Source: Myxococcales bacterium
GTDB taxonomy: Bacteria; Myxococcota; Polyangia; Polyangiales; Polyangiaceae
Length of the DNA: 41,692 nt
Direction of reading: 5' to 3'
NCBI GenBank assembly: GCA_003151595.1
Contig: PLXW01000095.1
Location: 156,510 to 198,201, forward strand
This document shows positions 41,538 to 41,692 of this stretch, piece after piece (the first letter of the stretch is position 1; each line of letters starts with the position of its first letter). Made by a program: the position numbers and the translations under genes. The notes below the pieces were generated by a model. It did no database searches and was not told where the DNA came from. It worked only from the letters and a program-made list of their open reading frames with translations.

Positions 41538-41641
41538 CCCTCACCCCCCAGCCCCCTCTCCCGCAAGGGGAGAGGGGGAGGAGCCAACGCGTGATCTCTC
41601 CTCCCCTCTCCCCTTGCGGGAGAGGGGCCGGGGGTGAGGGT
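41538..41641. repeat. Long inverted repeat (two arms of about 45 bases)
   Basis: The left arm, 41538-41583, and the right arm, 41598-41641, are near-perfect reverse complements around a 14-base spacer. Each arm contains CCCTCTCC, GCAAG and GGGTGAGGG-type blocks, and each is also internally self-complementary (CCCTCTCCC-GCAA-GGGGAGAGGG). Such GC-rich palindromic elements are dispersed in many high-GC proteobacterial and myxobacterial genomes. It lies 36 bases after the DnaJ gene and could end transcription, though no T-tract is present. Confidence 0.75.
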
Positions 41642-41692
41642 CAGTGCAGCGAGAGGGGCCGCGGGTGAGGGTCAGTGCAGCGAGAGGGGCCG
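41621..41692. repeat. 31-bp tandem repeats at window edge
   Basis: Two copies of a 31-base unit (41621-41651 and 41652-41682) differ at a single base, and a third begins at 41683 and is cut by the window edge. The unit starts AGAGGGGCCG and ends GTCAGTGCAGCG. The first unit overlaps the right arm of the inverted repeat, so the tandem array seems to have grown out of it. The number of copies beyond base 41692 is unknown. Confidence 0.85.

Noticed and set aside
41621..41692. CRISPR array
   Set aside because: The 31-base units are directly tandem with no unique spacers and there are no cas genes.

Overview
The window is very GC-rich (roughly two thirds G+C), densely coded, and has strong G/C at third codon positions. 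The gene content suggests a member of the Myxococcota, most likely Polyangia-like: DUF4388 (PATAN) domain fused to a J domain, secreted lipoproteins with DxDGDG repeats, TPR-fused O-antigen ligase-like protein, a stand-alone SPASM radical SAM operon. No rRNA, tRNA, phage gene, transposase or CRISPR array was seen. The taxonomic call is an inference from gene content, not from a marker gene.

Bases 1-29,500 form a large cell-surface polysaccharide locus made of several short operons on both strands. It encodes dTDP-sugar synthesis (rmlA, cut by the window edge; rmlB; a WecE-like aminotransferase), GDP-deoxyhexose synthesis (gmd plus an rmd-like reductase), two nucleotide-sugar dehydrogenases (a WecC-like one and a UDP-glucose dehydrogenase), another NAD-dependent epimerase, three SAM methyltransferases, two GT2 and one GT4 glycosyltransferases, three large GT-C-like membrane proteins, a hexapeptide acyltransferase, a WbqC-family protein, an LPG-synthase-like 'flippase' membrane protein, two O-antigen polymerase/ligase-like proteins (one with a TPR tail), a WecA/MraY-type initiating phosphoglycosyltransferase with an extra soluble tail, and a 1002-residue secreted GH42-like glycosidase. 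No Wzx flippase, Wza/Wzc export system or transcription regulator of the locus lies inside the window.

Bases 29,640-33,340 hold housekeeping genes: hrpB and divergently murB. Next is a Phd/PIN-domain toxin-antitoxin pair (33,399-34,091) whose predicted promoter places the transcription start on the antitoxin ATG.

The most unusual element is a four-gene operon on the minus strand at 34,088-36,892. A TPR-like multi-spanning membrane protein, a 93-residue single-cysteine transmembrane peptide, a complete radical SAM/SPASM enzyme, and a 98-residue membrane protein are joined by three successive 4-base start/stop overlaps (ATGA, GTGA, GTGA), each start having a Shine-Dalgarno sequence inside the gene before it. 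This looks like an uncharacterised membrane-peptide modification system.

The right end (37,008-41,692) carries two lipoproteins, a small secreted protein, a 630-base array of 30 uninterrupted 21-bp (seven-codon) repeats, a DUF4388-DnaJ protein, and at the edge a large inverted repeat followed by 31-bp tandem repeats.
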